Below, piece by piece: positions 36,945 through 48,017 of a stretch of DNA of 64,000 bases. The stretch's first letter is position 1, and each line of letters opens with the position of its first letter. The stretch comes from Merluccius polli (lineage: Eukaryota > Chordata > Actinopteri > Gadiformes > Merlucciidae), in the NCBI GenBank assembly GCA_030340625.1, contig JAOPHQ010003130.1:62001-126000 (forward strand), read 5' to 3'. The position numbers were made by a program, and so were the translations under genes. A model generated the notes under the pieces. That model did not search any database, had not been told where the DNA came from, and saw nothing but the letters and a program-made list of their open reading frames with translations.

Positions 36945-39332
36945 CTCTAGAGGAGAGTCTGGTTCATCCAGGATGCTCTTTTCACTCTGTATTCGCTGCA
37001 TGGTCCCTGTAGAACTGGGGTCCATTATCAGAATGTTCTGACTACCAGCTCTGCCGAACTTACAGTCACTCTTTCTGGAATCAGTGGTCCTGCACACCTC
37101 GTAATTGTACACATGCTGGAGAGTCCCTGTCCCCAAAGTGTCTGAGTAACGTGGTGGATAATATGGAATCACCGGGAGATTGGAGTGATGCAGGATACGA
37201 GACTGTCTCCATCTGTAGATTTTCACTGAGATAATAACCACTAAACACGTGATGAAGAGAAAGGAAACTACAGCCAAAGCCAAGACTAAGTAAAAAGTCA
37301 GGTTGTCATTGTACTCCTTGTCGTGTGTAAAGTCAGTGAACTCCGAGAGCACTTCAGGGAAGCTGTCCGCCACCGCCACGTTAACAACGACTGTAGCTGA
37401 ACGAGAGGGCTGTCCGTTGTCCTCCACTATAACAGTCAGTCTTTGTTTCACAGCATCTTTATCAGTGACTTGGCGGATAGTTCTTATTTCTCCATTCTGT
37501 AAGCCCACTTCAAACAGTGCCCTGTCTGTGGCTTTCTGTAGTTTATAGGAGAGCCAGGCATTCTGTCCAGAGTCCACATCAACAGCCACCACTTTAGTGA
37601 CCAGATAGCCCACATCTGCTGAACGAGGCACAATTTCAGCCACCAGAGAACCAGCAGTCTGGACTGGATACAGAACCTGAGGGGCGTTGTCGTTCTGGTC
37701 CTGGATCAGTATTTTCACACTCACATTACTACTAAGGGGAGGAGAGCCTCCATCTTGTGCTTTCACACAAAACTGAAAATCTTTCATCTGCTCGAAGTCA
37801 AAAGAGTGAACTGCATGTATAACTCCACTGTCAGCACTAACAGACACATAAGAGGAAATGGGCACTCCGTTAATTACAGAGTCTTCCAGTATATAAGAGA
37901 TACGGGCGTTCTGGTTCCAGTCTGCATCTCTTGCATTAATGGTAGTTATAGAGAGGCCTGGTGCATTGTTTTCTGTAATGTAGACTTTATATGAGTTCTT
38001 TTCGAAGACAGGCCTGTTATCATTCACATCAGATATCTTTAAATTGATAGTAACGGTGCTGGAGAGAGAGGGAACTCCCTGGTCATAACACATAACACTA
38101 ATATTATATTCAGCGTATATCTCTCGATCAAGCTCACTTTCTGTCACTAAACTGAAGAAATTGTTTGATGTTGATGTCATTGTAAAAGGTATATGTTCAT
38201 TGGAATTGCACATTACTTTGCCATTGTCATTTGAATCAGAATCTTGGACGTTCATCATCGTCACAACTGTGCCTGGCTTTACGTCCTCAGATATAATTGG
38301 TAATTTAGACATTATATTTATAACTGGTGCGTTATCATTAACATCCAGGACTTCAATAATTACTTTACAGACATCCGAGTTTCCACCTTGATCCGTCGCT
38401 TGGACGTCTAACTCATACCCTTTTAGAGTTTCATAATCTAGAATCCCAGCTACTTTAACGGTACCGTTTTTATCATTTACATTAAACATATCGAGTATAC
38501 TCTCGCCAATGTTAATAATTGAATAGCGAATATGGCCATGCGATCCTTCATCTACGTCAGTCGCGGTCACTGACGTTAAAACAGTACCATTCGCTGCATT
38601 TTCTTTTACACTAACCATGTATTCCGTTTGGGAACATATAGGTGAATTGTCATTAGCGTCAAGCACCGTAACGTGAATTTGCATCGTTCCTGATAGCTGC
38701 GGTTCACCTCCATCCACGGCTGTCAACACCAAAGACAAAAAGTCCTGTTTTTCACGGTCAAGAGGCTTTTTTAAAACCATCTCAACATTTCGACTACCGA
38801 TGCGATAAGGGTTTAACACAAAATTGTCATTTTTTTGCAGCACATAGCTTTGAAGGTCGTTAATCCCTACATCATCGTCCACAGCTTTTTCTAGAACATA
38901 TTTGGTGCCACTGAGGGCCATTTCGCTAATTTCAAATTGCATTACGTGGTTTTTAAAACCAGGAGCATTATCGTTAATATCGGTGATCTGAACTGTTACT
39001 GTGTAAAATTCCAATGGATTTTCTAAAATGATCTGGAAATCAAGAGCACAGGGCGTCGTCTGTCTGCAAAGCGCCTCTCGGTCTATTGTGTCTTTGATAA
39101 CGAGGGCCCCCCTTTCTTTATTCAACTCGATATATTCTGAACTATCTCCTTTGTAAATGTGCGCTCTCCCTGATTTCAGTCTTTTCAAATCTAAACCTAA
39201 ATCCTGTGCTATATTACCGACTAAAGAACCTTTCGCCATTTCTTCTGGAATTGAGTAACTGACCTGCCCACGCACTCGATCCGCAGGGAGGACCAACGTT
39301 AACATTAGGCATAGGCCTACTTGCCAGGTCAT
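36945..39332 (-). CDS. pcdhg: Variable exon L, gamma-type clustered protocadherin
   Basis: 796 codons from ATG 39332 (MTWQVGLCLMLTLVLP; ACAATGA context) to donor CTAGAG|GTGAGT at 36945. Seven more open codons upstream begin at GTG. The signal peptide ends before GQVSYSIPEEMAKGS. EC1 has CRQTTPC. EC2 shares NPYRIGSRNVEMVLKK with H and K. Unique changes in the shared 3' part are QTAGSLVAEIVPRS, RILHHSNLP and SQNILIMD, so it has been homogenised less recently than its neighbours or has acquired new mutations. EC5 reads IHAVHSFDFEQMKDFQFCVK. The 3' flank matches exon I, although the ectodomain belongs to the QVSYS group. The exon is intact. Confidence 0.95.
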
Positions 39333-39573
39333 TGTTCCCTCTTGTCTGTCCACTGCAACACAAACGTAGAATCAAATCCGTAAAAACTTCGATCCATAGG
39401 CCTACATGTATTTTCAGAATATACAATCCACAGAAAATCAAGCGATGGCAATGTGTTTGATATGCCCGGCTTTGTCGCTACTCGTTTGTCTCGTCGTTTG
39501 TTTTCATCTTCCCTGCGATAATACGATAGCTGGGGAGGTTCTGCCACTTGACTGTACTCAAACGGTAACAATT

Positions 39574-39599
39574 TGGTCAACAGCGTCCCTATGAGTTTG
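39574..39599 (-). promoter_or_regulatory. CGCT-box element of exon L promoter
   Basis: Minus strand ACTCATAGGGACGCTGTTGA, 242 bp upstream of the ATG. Confidence 0.78.
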
Positions 39600-39723
39600 A
39601 TAAGCTGAACTACAATAAGAGTCAAACCAGTTATAGTCAACGTTTACGACACATATTAGTTTGCATGTTTGTAAACGTAGAGACATACGTCTTCATGATA
39701 GTATGACCTTAGTCACACACAAA

Positions 39724-39747
39724 CAAACACACACAGACACAGACACA

Positions 39748-39780
<33 letters not shown>
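39724..39780. repeat. (CA)n microsatellite
   Basis: Imperfect ACAG/ACAC units becoming a pure CA tract in the L-M spacer. Confidence 0.92.
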
Positions 39781-39783
<3 letters not shown>

Positions 39784-40223
39784 CAAATGTGCCCTTATTC
39801 TTACTTTTTTCTTAAGCCTCTGTTAGCATAGCCTACAAAAGCCAAATTAGTATTTATTACTAATATTCTTCCTATCATATAAAAGGTATCCAGATAGCTA
39901 GAAATATACAGAAAAAGACAATCTATTGATGCCATATTATCAGCACTAATATTGGCACTGAATAACTCTCCATTGTAATATGTACAGTTAGCCTACTTTT
40001 CCAACTTTAACAACATTATTTCATTGAGACTCATTCTCAAATGAATAATATGATCATATAGTTATATAATCATATAGTTACATACATTATATTCTGTATA
40101 TAATTGTAATTATCTAAGTTGTAGGAAATAAAGTAAAGAACATATATAAGTATAATACAATAATATAATTATAATATAATTGTAATATCATTTCTGTAAA
40201 CTGTACTAGGTTTCTTTAAAATG

Positions 40224-40251
40224 GGAGCTGTCCTTCCCTTGCCGTGCTGAA
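40224..40251 (-). promoter_or_regulatory. Expanded RE1-like site downstream of exon M donor
   Basis: Minus strand TTCAGCACG and GGACAGCTCC separated by one base more than in the exon K version; 59 bp past the donor. Confidence 0.4.
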
Positions 40252-40309
40252 CATTTCCAAGGAAAAAAAAACACATTAGGTATAACTGAATACATCTGAC
40301 AGAACTCAC

Positions 40310-42739
40310 CTCAAGAGGAGAGTCTGGTTCGTCCAGGATGCTCTTTTCACTCTGTATTCGCTGCATGGTCCCTGTAGAACTGGGGTCCATTATCAGAACG
40401 TTCTGACTACCAGCTCTGCCGAACTTACAGTCACTCTTTCTGGAGTCAGTGGTCCTGCACACCTCGTAATTGTACACGTGCTGGAGAGTCCCTGTCCCCA
40501 AAGTGTCTGAGTAACGTGGTGGATAATATGGAATCACTGGGAGATTGGAGTGATACAGGATACGAGACTGTCTCCATCTGTAGATTTTCACTGAGATAAT
40601 AACCACTAAACACGTGATGAAGAGAAAGGAAACTACAGCCAAAGCCAAGACTAAGTAAAAAGTCAGGTTGTCATTGTACTCCTTGTCGTGTGCAAAGTCA
40701 GTGAACTCCGAGAGCACTTCAGGGAAGCTGTCCGCCACCGCCACGTTAACAACGACTGTAGCTGAACGAGAGGGCTGTCCGTTGTCCTCCACTATAACAG
40801 TCAGTCTTTGTTTCACAGCATCTTTATCAGTGACTTGGCGGATAGTTCTTATTTCTCCATTCTGTAAGCCCACTTCAAACAGCGCCCTGTCTGTGGCTTT
40901 CTGTAGTTTATAGGAGAGCCAGGCATTCTGTCCAGAGTCCACATCAACAGCCACCACTTTAGTGACCAGATAGCCTACATCAGCTGAACGAGGCACCATT
41001 TCAGCCACTAGAGAACCACCAGTCTGGACTGGATACAGAACCTGAGGGGCGTTGTCGTTCTGGTCCTGCATCAGTATTTTCACACTCACATTACTACTGA
41101 GAGGAGGAGAGCCTCCATCTTGTGCATTAACAACTAGTTCTAGTGATTTAATCTGTTCATAATCAAAAGAGCGTGCTGCATATAAAACTCCAGTTTCAGT
41201 GTTGATAGACACATGAGAAGAGGCTGGACTTCCATTGACCTGTGTGTCCTCCAAAAGATACGACACTCTGGCATTTTGATTCCAGTCAACGTCTCGAGCG
41301 CTAACTGTGAATATCGACACCCCCGGCTCATTATTCTCTACAATATGAGCTGAATAGCTCTTTTTAGTGAATATTGGTGCATTGTCATTCACATCAGAAA
41401 TAATTAGCCTCAATGTTGTTGCACTGGATAAGGGAGGAGACCCTGAATCTGTAGCAGTGATGGTTATGTTGTATTCTGACATTGTTTCACGGTCAAAAAC
41501 TACATCTGATAGCAAGTTGTAATAATTAGTTAATGAAGACTGTATTTTAAATGGGAGTTTTGAATCAATTGAACATGTTATCTGTCCATTTTTCTCAGAA
41601 TCTGAATCTTTTACATGTATTACAGCAATGGTGGTACCAGTAGGGGCATCTTCTGATACAGGACTAGAGAATGACATCACATTAATAACTGGAGCATTAT
41701 CATTGACATCAATTACTTCAATGATTATGTTGCTTGCATCATTTAATCCACCCTGATCTTTTGCCCCTACCCTAATTTCATATTTTTTATCTCTTTCGAA
41801 GTCTATTTTACCAGTAACTGATATTTTACCAGACACATTGTTAATATTAAATACGTCAGCTAATCCTCCCTTTAAGTTAGAGAAATAGTATATCACTAAA
41901 CCATTGGAACCACCATCTGCGTCTGTCGCATTCACAGTGGCAATATAGGTCCCGATGGGTGCATTCTCTATCACTGTAGCCCTGTATACAGATTGGTTAA
42001 ACACGGGAGCATTATCATTGGCATCTAGAACAGTGATGTCTATATTTACTGTACCAGATCTCTGTGGAGTTCCACCATCAACTGCAATTAGTTTTAACGA
42101 AAGGTGGGGATTAGTCTCCCTGTCTAGTGGTTTTTGGAGAATCATTTCGGCGAATTTGCTGCCGTCTGCCTTTGAATGTTGTTTGAGAACGAAATTCTCG
42201 TTAGGTGTTAACAAGTAATTTTGTAAAGTATTATCTTCTACGTCAGCATCATCCGCATTTTCTAAATTAAAACGAGAACCCACTGCCGCAATTTCACTAA
42301 TTTCAAGAAATATTTGTCTACTTTTAAAAGCAGGAGTATGGTCATTGATATCCAATATTTCGATTGTAACACGATGCAGTTCGATCGGATGTTCTAAGAT
42401 GATTTCAAAGCTAAAGCTACAAGGTGTAACGTCGCCACACAGCTGCTCTCGGTCCATCCTCTCATTCACGACTAGAATCCCTTTGTCTGTCTTCAGATCG
42501 GCGTATTGAGGGCTTTCTCCCGTCAGGATTCTTGCTCGGCCTGAACGAAGCCTTTTCAGATCCAACCCTAAATCCTGCGCAACGTTGCCGATCAGAGATC
42601 CCTTTTTCATCTCCTCTGGGATGGAATACCGGATCTGACATCTGGCAATGTTGACAAAAATCACGACATGTAGACAAATTATCCATATTTGACTTCGACA
42701 CGAACAGCAACCTTCCCACCCGTTGTGGCGTAACGCCAT
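40310..42739 (-). CDS. pcdhg: Variable exon M, gamma-type clustered protocadherin (QIRYS group)
   Basis: 810 codons from ATG 42739 (MALRHNGWEGCCSC) to donor CTTGAG|GTGAGT at 40310. The frame stays open 46 codons into the intron and 23 codons upstream (TTG first), both taken as non-coding. The signal core ends before CQIRYSIPEEMKKG. EC1 has CGDVTPC, and the linker is DINDH. EC2 is distinctive (DADVEDNTLQNYLL). Other unique changes are LELVVNAQDGG at the end of EC5, VKILMQDQNDN and FTDFAHDKEYN. The remainder of EC6, the helix and the SPLE stub are the common sequence. The exon is intact. Confidence 0.95.
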
Positions 42740-42973
42740 TTTAAATAGAAAATAATCCTCGAGGAAACTCACAATGATATCCACAAAATAAGAAAACGAC
42801 AAATTCAAGTTCCGTTGAACTAAAACAATATCTAAATTTAATTTAAAATCCGTTTAAACAACAAGACGAGCTTCAAAACGACAGTACCTCCGCCAAGCTT
42901 AATGCGTCATTGTGGTTCTGTTCTCTCTATCCAAAGCTTCAACTCATCTACTGAATATAGACAATTTTTTCAC

Positions 42974-42998
42974 TGACCAACAGCGTCCCTTAGAGTCT
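42974..42998 (-). promoter_or_regulatory. CGCT-box element of exon M promoter
   Basis: Minus strand ACTCTAAGGGACGCTGTTGG, 235 bp upstream of the ATG, with the A-rich block AAAAAATTGTCTATATTCAG at 42948-42973. Confidence 0.8.
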
Positions 42999-43847
42999 AA
43001 AGCAGGAATGTCATTACTGTTTTAGAGTAGGCCTACATACCAAACATTCGTTCATATGACCTTATAATTTCAATATATTGCTGAAACGGGAACAATTTAT
43101 AAAGAGTAGCCTGCACTCAACTGGAAAATACACAAAAGCCATCAAGTAGGAAATTAATGGCAAAATCCAAGTTTAATATATGAATATCGAAAATCTAAAT
43201 TATTCTCACAAAATGGGAGAGCAGAATTTAATCTTAATAATATTCAACCTATTTGCATGAACTGACATTTTTTACTGACATGATTATTATAAATACAATG
43301 TCAGTATCACACCAATATCACCCACTTACAATATTTGAGCATACAAAAGCCCAAATATAGATACACATGGGCAGTAGATATGTACTATACATAAACAAAA
43401 AATACACATTAAGGTTTTAAAGTTCCATGTCACATTAAAAGCTCTCATATAGTCTAAATAACAAATCTTAGAGAGCAAACCATTTTTTGAATGCGCTGCA
43501 GGATGAACATAATTTACATATGTTCACACATGCACACACAAAATACACACATAAACACACACATACACACACACCCCAAGTCACATACTTCTAGATAAAA
43601 TAAAAATATTTAGCTGAAAAAAGCCATCAAACAAGACAGGAAAGCAAACAGATAGATGAATACATAAATCATTGTCAACACCAAAACGCAATTGTCATCA
43701 TAATGCACATTGTATTTCAATTCACTACCTTCTAAGACATTTATCTCATTCTTTTAATTCTGATGAACTCTTACAATGGTTTGGCAAAGTCTGAAATGAG
43801 CTCTAAGATGAGGTCACTGTGACAGCATCCAAGCACTCATCTTCAGA

Positions 43848-43874
43848 GGAGCTGGCCTTCTCTGTGGTGCTGAA
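43848..43874 (-). promoter_or_regulatory. Expanded RE1-like site in exon N 3' flank, displaced by insertion
   Basis: TTCAGCACC, an 8-bp gap, then GGCCAGCTCC. It would be next to the exon N donor like its relatives, but a ~0.58-kb LTR-like insertion now separates them. Confidence 0.45.
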
Positions 43875-43887
43875 CATGTCTATTGAG

Positions 43888-44466
43888 TAAAGGTATGGTT
43901 ATATTTTATATCTACCATATGACCAATAATTAGGGTCACACTAACCTCTGTGCCTTTCTGCTGAAGTAAGACAGAATCATTAGACATAAGCAGAGGCATT
44001 TAATCATAAAGGCAACTCCTCATGATCAGAATGAGTACGTTGTTGGTGACATGTGTAGAATAAATAGTGTGAGATCAGTTTGTTGCAAAGAGCAGGAAGT
44101 GTTAGTCATATAGCAAAGAACAGGCAGGCTTGTCTCTGTACATGCTGGGAGTCAGATACCATGAGGACGAGGTGGGAAGACGTCAACAGCCGGATGAGAC
44201 AGCCTTTGTTATGACGTTTTCACTGTTTGTGTATATAACATCCTGGGTCAGGGATAGTTGGTGCTCAGACTTCGAGAACTGACACACACACTTTGTTTTT
44301 CTGTCAGGGAAACATAGTTGGACCCAGATATCTGTAAAACTCTGCACATTATACTGGGGTTAACAATAAAACTGATTATTTCTTAAAGCTAACAATGTCT
44401 TCTATCACTTCATTAAAGAACACGAGTCAGTAAGGGTTTCATTTTTTGAAACTGCTTTTCACAACA
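43888..44466 (+). mobile_element. Probable solo LTR (endogenous-retrovirus-like), non-coding
   Basis: About 579 bp is present in the exon N 3' flank but absent from the homologous flanks of O and P, whose sequence resumes at TGAGCTACAAATC. TGAG occurs at both edges (43884-43887, 44467-44470), a possible 4-bp target duplication. Inside, on the plus strand, are a CCAAT-like motif, a TATA box (44233-44238) and AATAAA (44365-44370) about 130 bp later, the order of an LTR; the right end is CA. No viral genes are present. The exact edges and the family are uncertain. Confidence 0.55.
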
Positions 44467-44513
44467 TGAGCTACAAATCAACGTTCATGTACAACCACTT
44501 CTGATAAACTCAC

Positions 44514-46943
44514 CTCTAGTGGAGAGTCTGGTTCGTCCAGGATGCTCTTTTCACTCTGTATTCGCTGCATGGTCCCTGTAGAACTGGGGTCCATTATCAG
44601 AACGTTCTGACTACCAGCTCTGCCGAACTTACAGTCACTCTTTCTGGAGTCAGTGGTCCTACACACCTCGTAATTGTACACGTGCTGGAGAGTACCTGTC
44701 CCCAAAGTGTCTGAGTAACGTGGTGGATAATATGGAATCACCGGGAGATTGGAGTGATACAGGATACGAGACTGTCTCCATCTGTAGATTTTCACTGAGA
44801 TAATAACCACTAAACACGTGATGAAGAGAAAGGAAACTACAGCCAAAGCCAAGACTAAGTAAAAAGTCAGGTTGTCATTGTACTCCTTGTCCTGGGTAAA
44901 GTCAGTGAACTCCGAGAGCACTTCAGGGAAGCTGTCCGCCACCGCCACGTTAACAACAACTGTAGCTGAACGAGAGGGCTGTCCGTTGTCCTCCACTATA
45001 ACAGTCAGTCTTTGTTTCACAGCATCTTTATCGGTGACTTGGCGGATAGTTCTTATTTCTCCATTCTGTAAGCCCACTTCAAACAGCGCCCTGTCTGTGG
45101 CTTTCTGTAGTTTATAGGAGAGCCATGCGTTCTGTCCAGAGTCCACATCAACAGCCACCACTTTAGTGACCAGATAGCCCACATCTGCTGAACGAGGCAC
45201 CATTTCAGCCACCAGAGAACCACCAGTCTGGACTGGATACAGAACCTGAGGGGCGTTGTCGTTCTGGTCCTGGATCAGTATTTTCACACTTGCATTACTA
45301 CTGAGGGGAGGCGAGCCTCCATCTTGTGCTTTAACAACTAGTTCTAGTGATTTAATCTGTTCATAATCAAAAGAGCGCGCTGCATATAAAACTCCAGTTT
45401 CAGAGTTGATAGACACATGAGAAGAGGCTGGACTACCATTGACCTGCGTGTCCTCCAGAAGATACGACACTCTGGCATTTTGATTCCAGTCAACGTCTAG
45501 AGCTTTGACTGTGAATATCGACACCCCTGGCTCATTATTCTCTACAATATGAGCTGAATAGCTCTTTTTAGTGAATACCGGTGCATTGTCATTCACATCA
45601 GAAATAATGAGCCTTAACGTCTTTGCACTGGATAAGGGAGGAGACCCTGAATCTGTAGCAGTGATGGTTATGTTGTATTCTGACATTGTTTCACGGTCAA
45701 AAGCTACATCTGATAGCAGGTTGTAATAATTAGTTAATGAAGACTGTATTTGAAATGGCAGCTTTGACTCAGTTGAACATGTTATCTGTCCATTTTTCTC
45801 TGAATCAGAATCTTTTACATTGATTACAGCTATGGTGGTACCAGTAGGGACATCTTCTGATACAGGACTAGAGAATGACATCACATTAATTACTGGCGCG
45901 TTATCATTTACATCAATTACTTCAATAATTATGTTGCTTGCATCATTTAATCCACCCTGATCTCTTGCTCCAACTCTCATTTCATATTTTTTATCTTTTT
46001 CAAAATCAACTTTACCGGTAACAGTTAGTGTACCGGATAAGCTGTCAATATTAAATAAATCATCTAAACCCCCTTGAAGGTCAGCAAAATAGTAAGTTAC
46101 CATACCATTGGATCCAGTGTCAGCATCTGAAGCATTCACAGTGGCAATATAGGTCCCAATGGGTGAGTTCTCTATAACTGTAGCCCTGTACACGGATTGA
46201 TTAAAAACGGGAGCATTATCATTAACATCTAGAACAGTGATGTCTATATTTACTGTACCAGATCTCTGTGGAGTTCCGCCGTCAACTGCTATCAGCTTTA
46301 ATGAAATATGAGGATTAATCTCTCTGTCTAAAGATTTCTGTAGAATCATTTCCGCAAATTTGCGTCCTTCGGCATTAGAATGTTGTTTGAGAATGAAATT
46401 GTCGTTCGTGGTCAACATGTAATTTTGCAAACTGTTAGGCCCTACATCAGGATCACCTGCACTTTCTAAATTAAAACGAGAACCTACTGTAGCCGACTCG
46501 CTTATTTCCAGATCTATGTTTGTATTTTTAAATGAAGGAGGATGGTCATTAATGTCCAATATTTCGATTATCACACGATGCAGTTCAATAGGATTTTCTA
46601 AGATGATTTCAAAACTAAAGCTACAAGGTGTAACGTCGCCACACAGCTGCTCTCGGTCCATCCTCTCATTCACGACTAGAATCCCTTTGTCTGTCTTCAG
46701 ATCGGCGTATTGAGGGCTTTCTCCCGTCAGGATTCTTGCTCGGCCTGATCGAAGCCTTTTCAGATTTAACCCTAAATCCTGCGCAACGTTTCCGATAAGA
46801 GATCCCTTTTTCATCTCCTCTGGAATTGAATACCGGATTTGGCAACTGGCGATGTTGACAAAAACCAAGAAATATAGAAGAATTATCCATATTTGACTCC
46901 GACACGAGCAGCAACCTTCCCACCCGTTGTGGCGTAACGCCAT
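44514..46943 (-). CDS. pcdhg: Variable exon N, gamma-type clustered protocadherin (QIRYS group)
   Basis: 810 codons from ATG 46943 (MALRHNGWEGCCSC) to donor CTAGAG|GTGAGT at 44514; upstream open frame to 47012 starts at GTG. The signal core ends before CQIRYSIPEEMKKG, with GLNLKRLRSG where the group has GLDLKRLRSG. The first linker is DINDH. EC3 differs most (YYFADLQGGLDDLFNIDSLSG). EC4 has SEDVPTG where others have SEDAPTG. EC6 starts SSNASVKIL, and the juxtamembrane region reads FTQDKEYN. The 3' flank of this exon has been interrupted by a solo-LTR-like insertion starting about 50 bp downstream of the donor. The exon is intact. Confidence 0.95.
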
Positions 46944-47204
46944 GTTCAAGAGGAACAAATCCTCGAGGAAACTCACAACGATATCCACAAAATAAGAAAA
47001 GGAGAAACCCACGTTCCGGTAAAATAAAGTAACGTCTCAAGTTAATTTAAATACCATTTAAACAACAATAAGAGTTTGGACGCGATAGTGCGTCCGTCAA
47101 GCTCCACCCTGAATGCGTCGTTGTGCTTCTGTTCTCCCCTCTATCACAGTTAAAGGGATGGGAAGCTACAACTCGCATCGGCTGTACATAGACTATTTTT
47201 TAAC

Positions 47205-47228
47205 TGACCAACAGCGTCCCTTAGAGTC
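47205..47228 (-). promoter_or_regulatory. CGCT-box element of exon N promoter
   Basis: Minus strand ACTCTAAGGGACGCTGTTGG, 262 bp upstream of the ATG, with AAAAAATAGTCTATGTACAG at 47181-47204. Confidence 0.8.
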
Positions 47229-47557
47229 GACAGCAGGAATGTCAATACTGTTTTAGAGTAGGACCACATATCCAACATTCGTTCATACAACCTTATGATT
47301 TCGATGTAGCAACATTCCTAAAATGCAAAGTAGGTCTATTCGGAAAAAAATGCCCAGAACTTGTTTGAAGTTTTTATATATAAACATAGAAAATCCTAAT
47401 TATTGTCACAATAAATAGTCTATGGGGGAGCTGAATTGAATCATTAAAACATTCGATTGATTTCAATTTAGTGAAACATTATGATATCAAAAGCTGTTAT
47501 GTCTCATTAAACCTTTGGAAATAAAATGTTCTTAATTCCTCATGATGAGCATTATTT

Positions 47558-47663
<106 letters not shown>

Positions 47664-47937
47664 CAAGGCACATACGTCTAAATGAAATAGAAATATTTTG
47701 CTGAAAAAACCCAGCAAAGAAGATAGTAAAGCAAACAGATAGATAGATACATATCTAAATGTCGACACCGAAGTGCAGTTATCGTAATGCATATTGTAAT
47801 TCAATGTACCACATTCCAAAACATTTATCTCAATCATTTAATTGTAACTATCTCTTACAATGGTTTGGCAAAGTCTGAAATTAGCTCTAAGATGAGGTCA
47901 CTGGTCTCATGTCAGCCTCCCTGCACTCATCTTCAGA

Positions 47938-47964
47938 TGAGCTGTCCTTCTCTCTGGTGCTGAA
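47938..47964 (-). promoter_or_regulatory. Expanded RE1-like site downstream of exon O donor
   Basis: Minus strand TTCAGCACC, an 8-bp gap, then GGACAGCTCA; 54 bp past the donor. Confidence 0.52.
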
Positions 47965-48017
47965 CATATCTAATCAACAAATCAACATTTATGTACAACC
48001 ACTTCTCATAAACTCAC

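Larger units (their letters stand above)
39333..40309. other. L-M spacer
   Basis: Exon L promoter, a CA repeat, AT-rich sequence, and an expanded RE1-like site near exon M. Confidence 0.8.
42740..44513. other. M-N spacer
   Basis: Exon M promoter, a weak CA-rich stretch near 43518-43575, an expanded RE1-like site and the LTR-like insertion. The promoter half resembles the I-J spacer; the 3' flank resembles the N-O and O-P spacers. Confidence 0.8.

Noticed and set aside
40169..40309. 46 further residues at the C terminus of exon M, and similar short extensions of the other exons
   Set aside because: They lie beyond a GAG|GT donor conserved in all exons; they are intron read-through.
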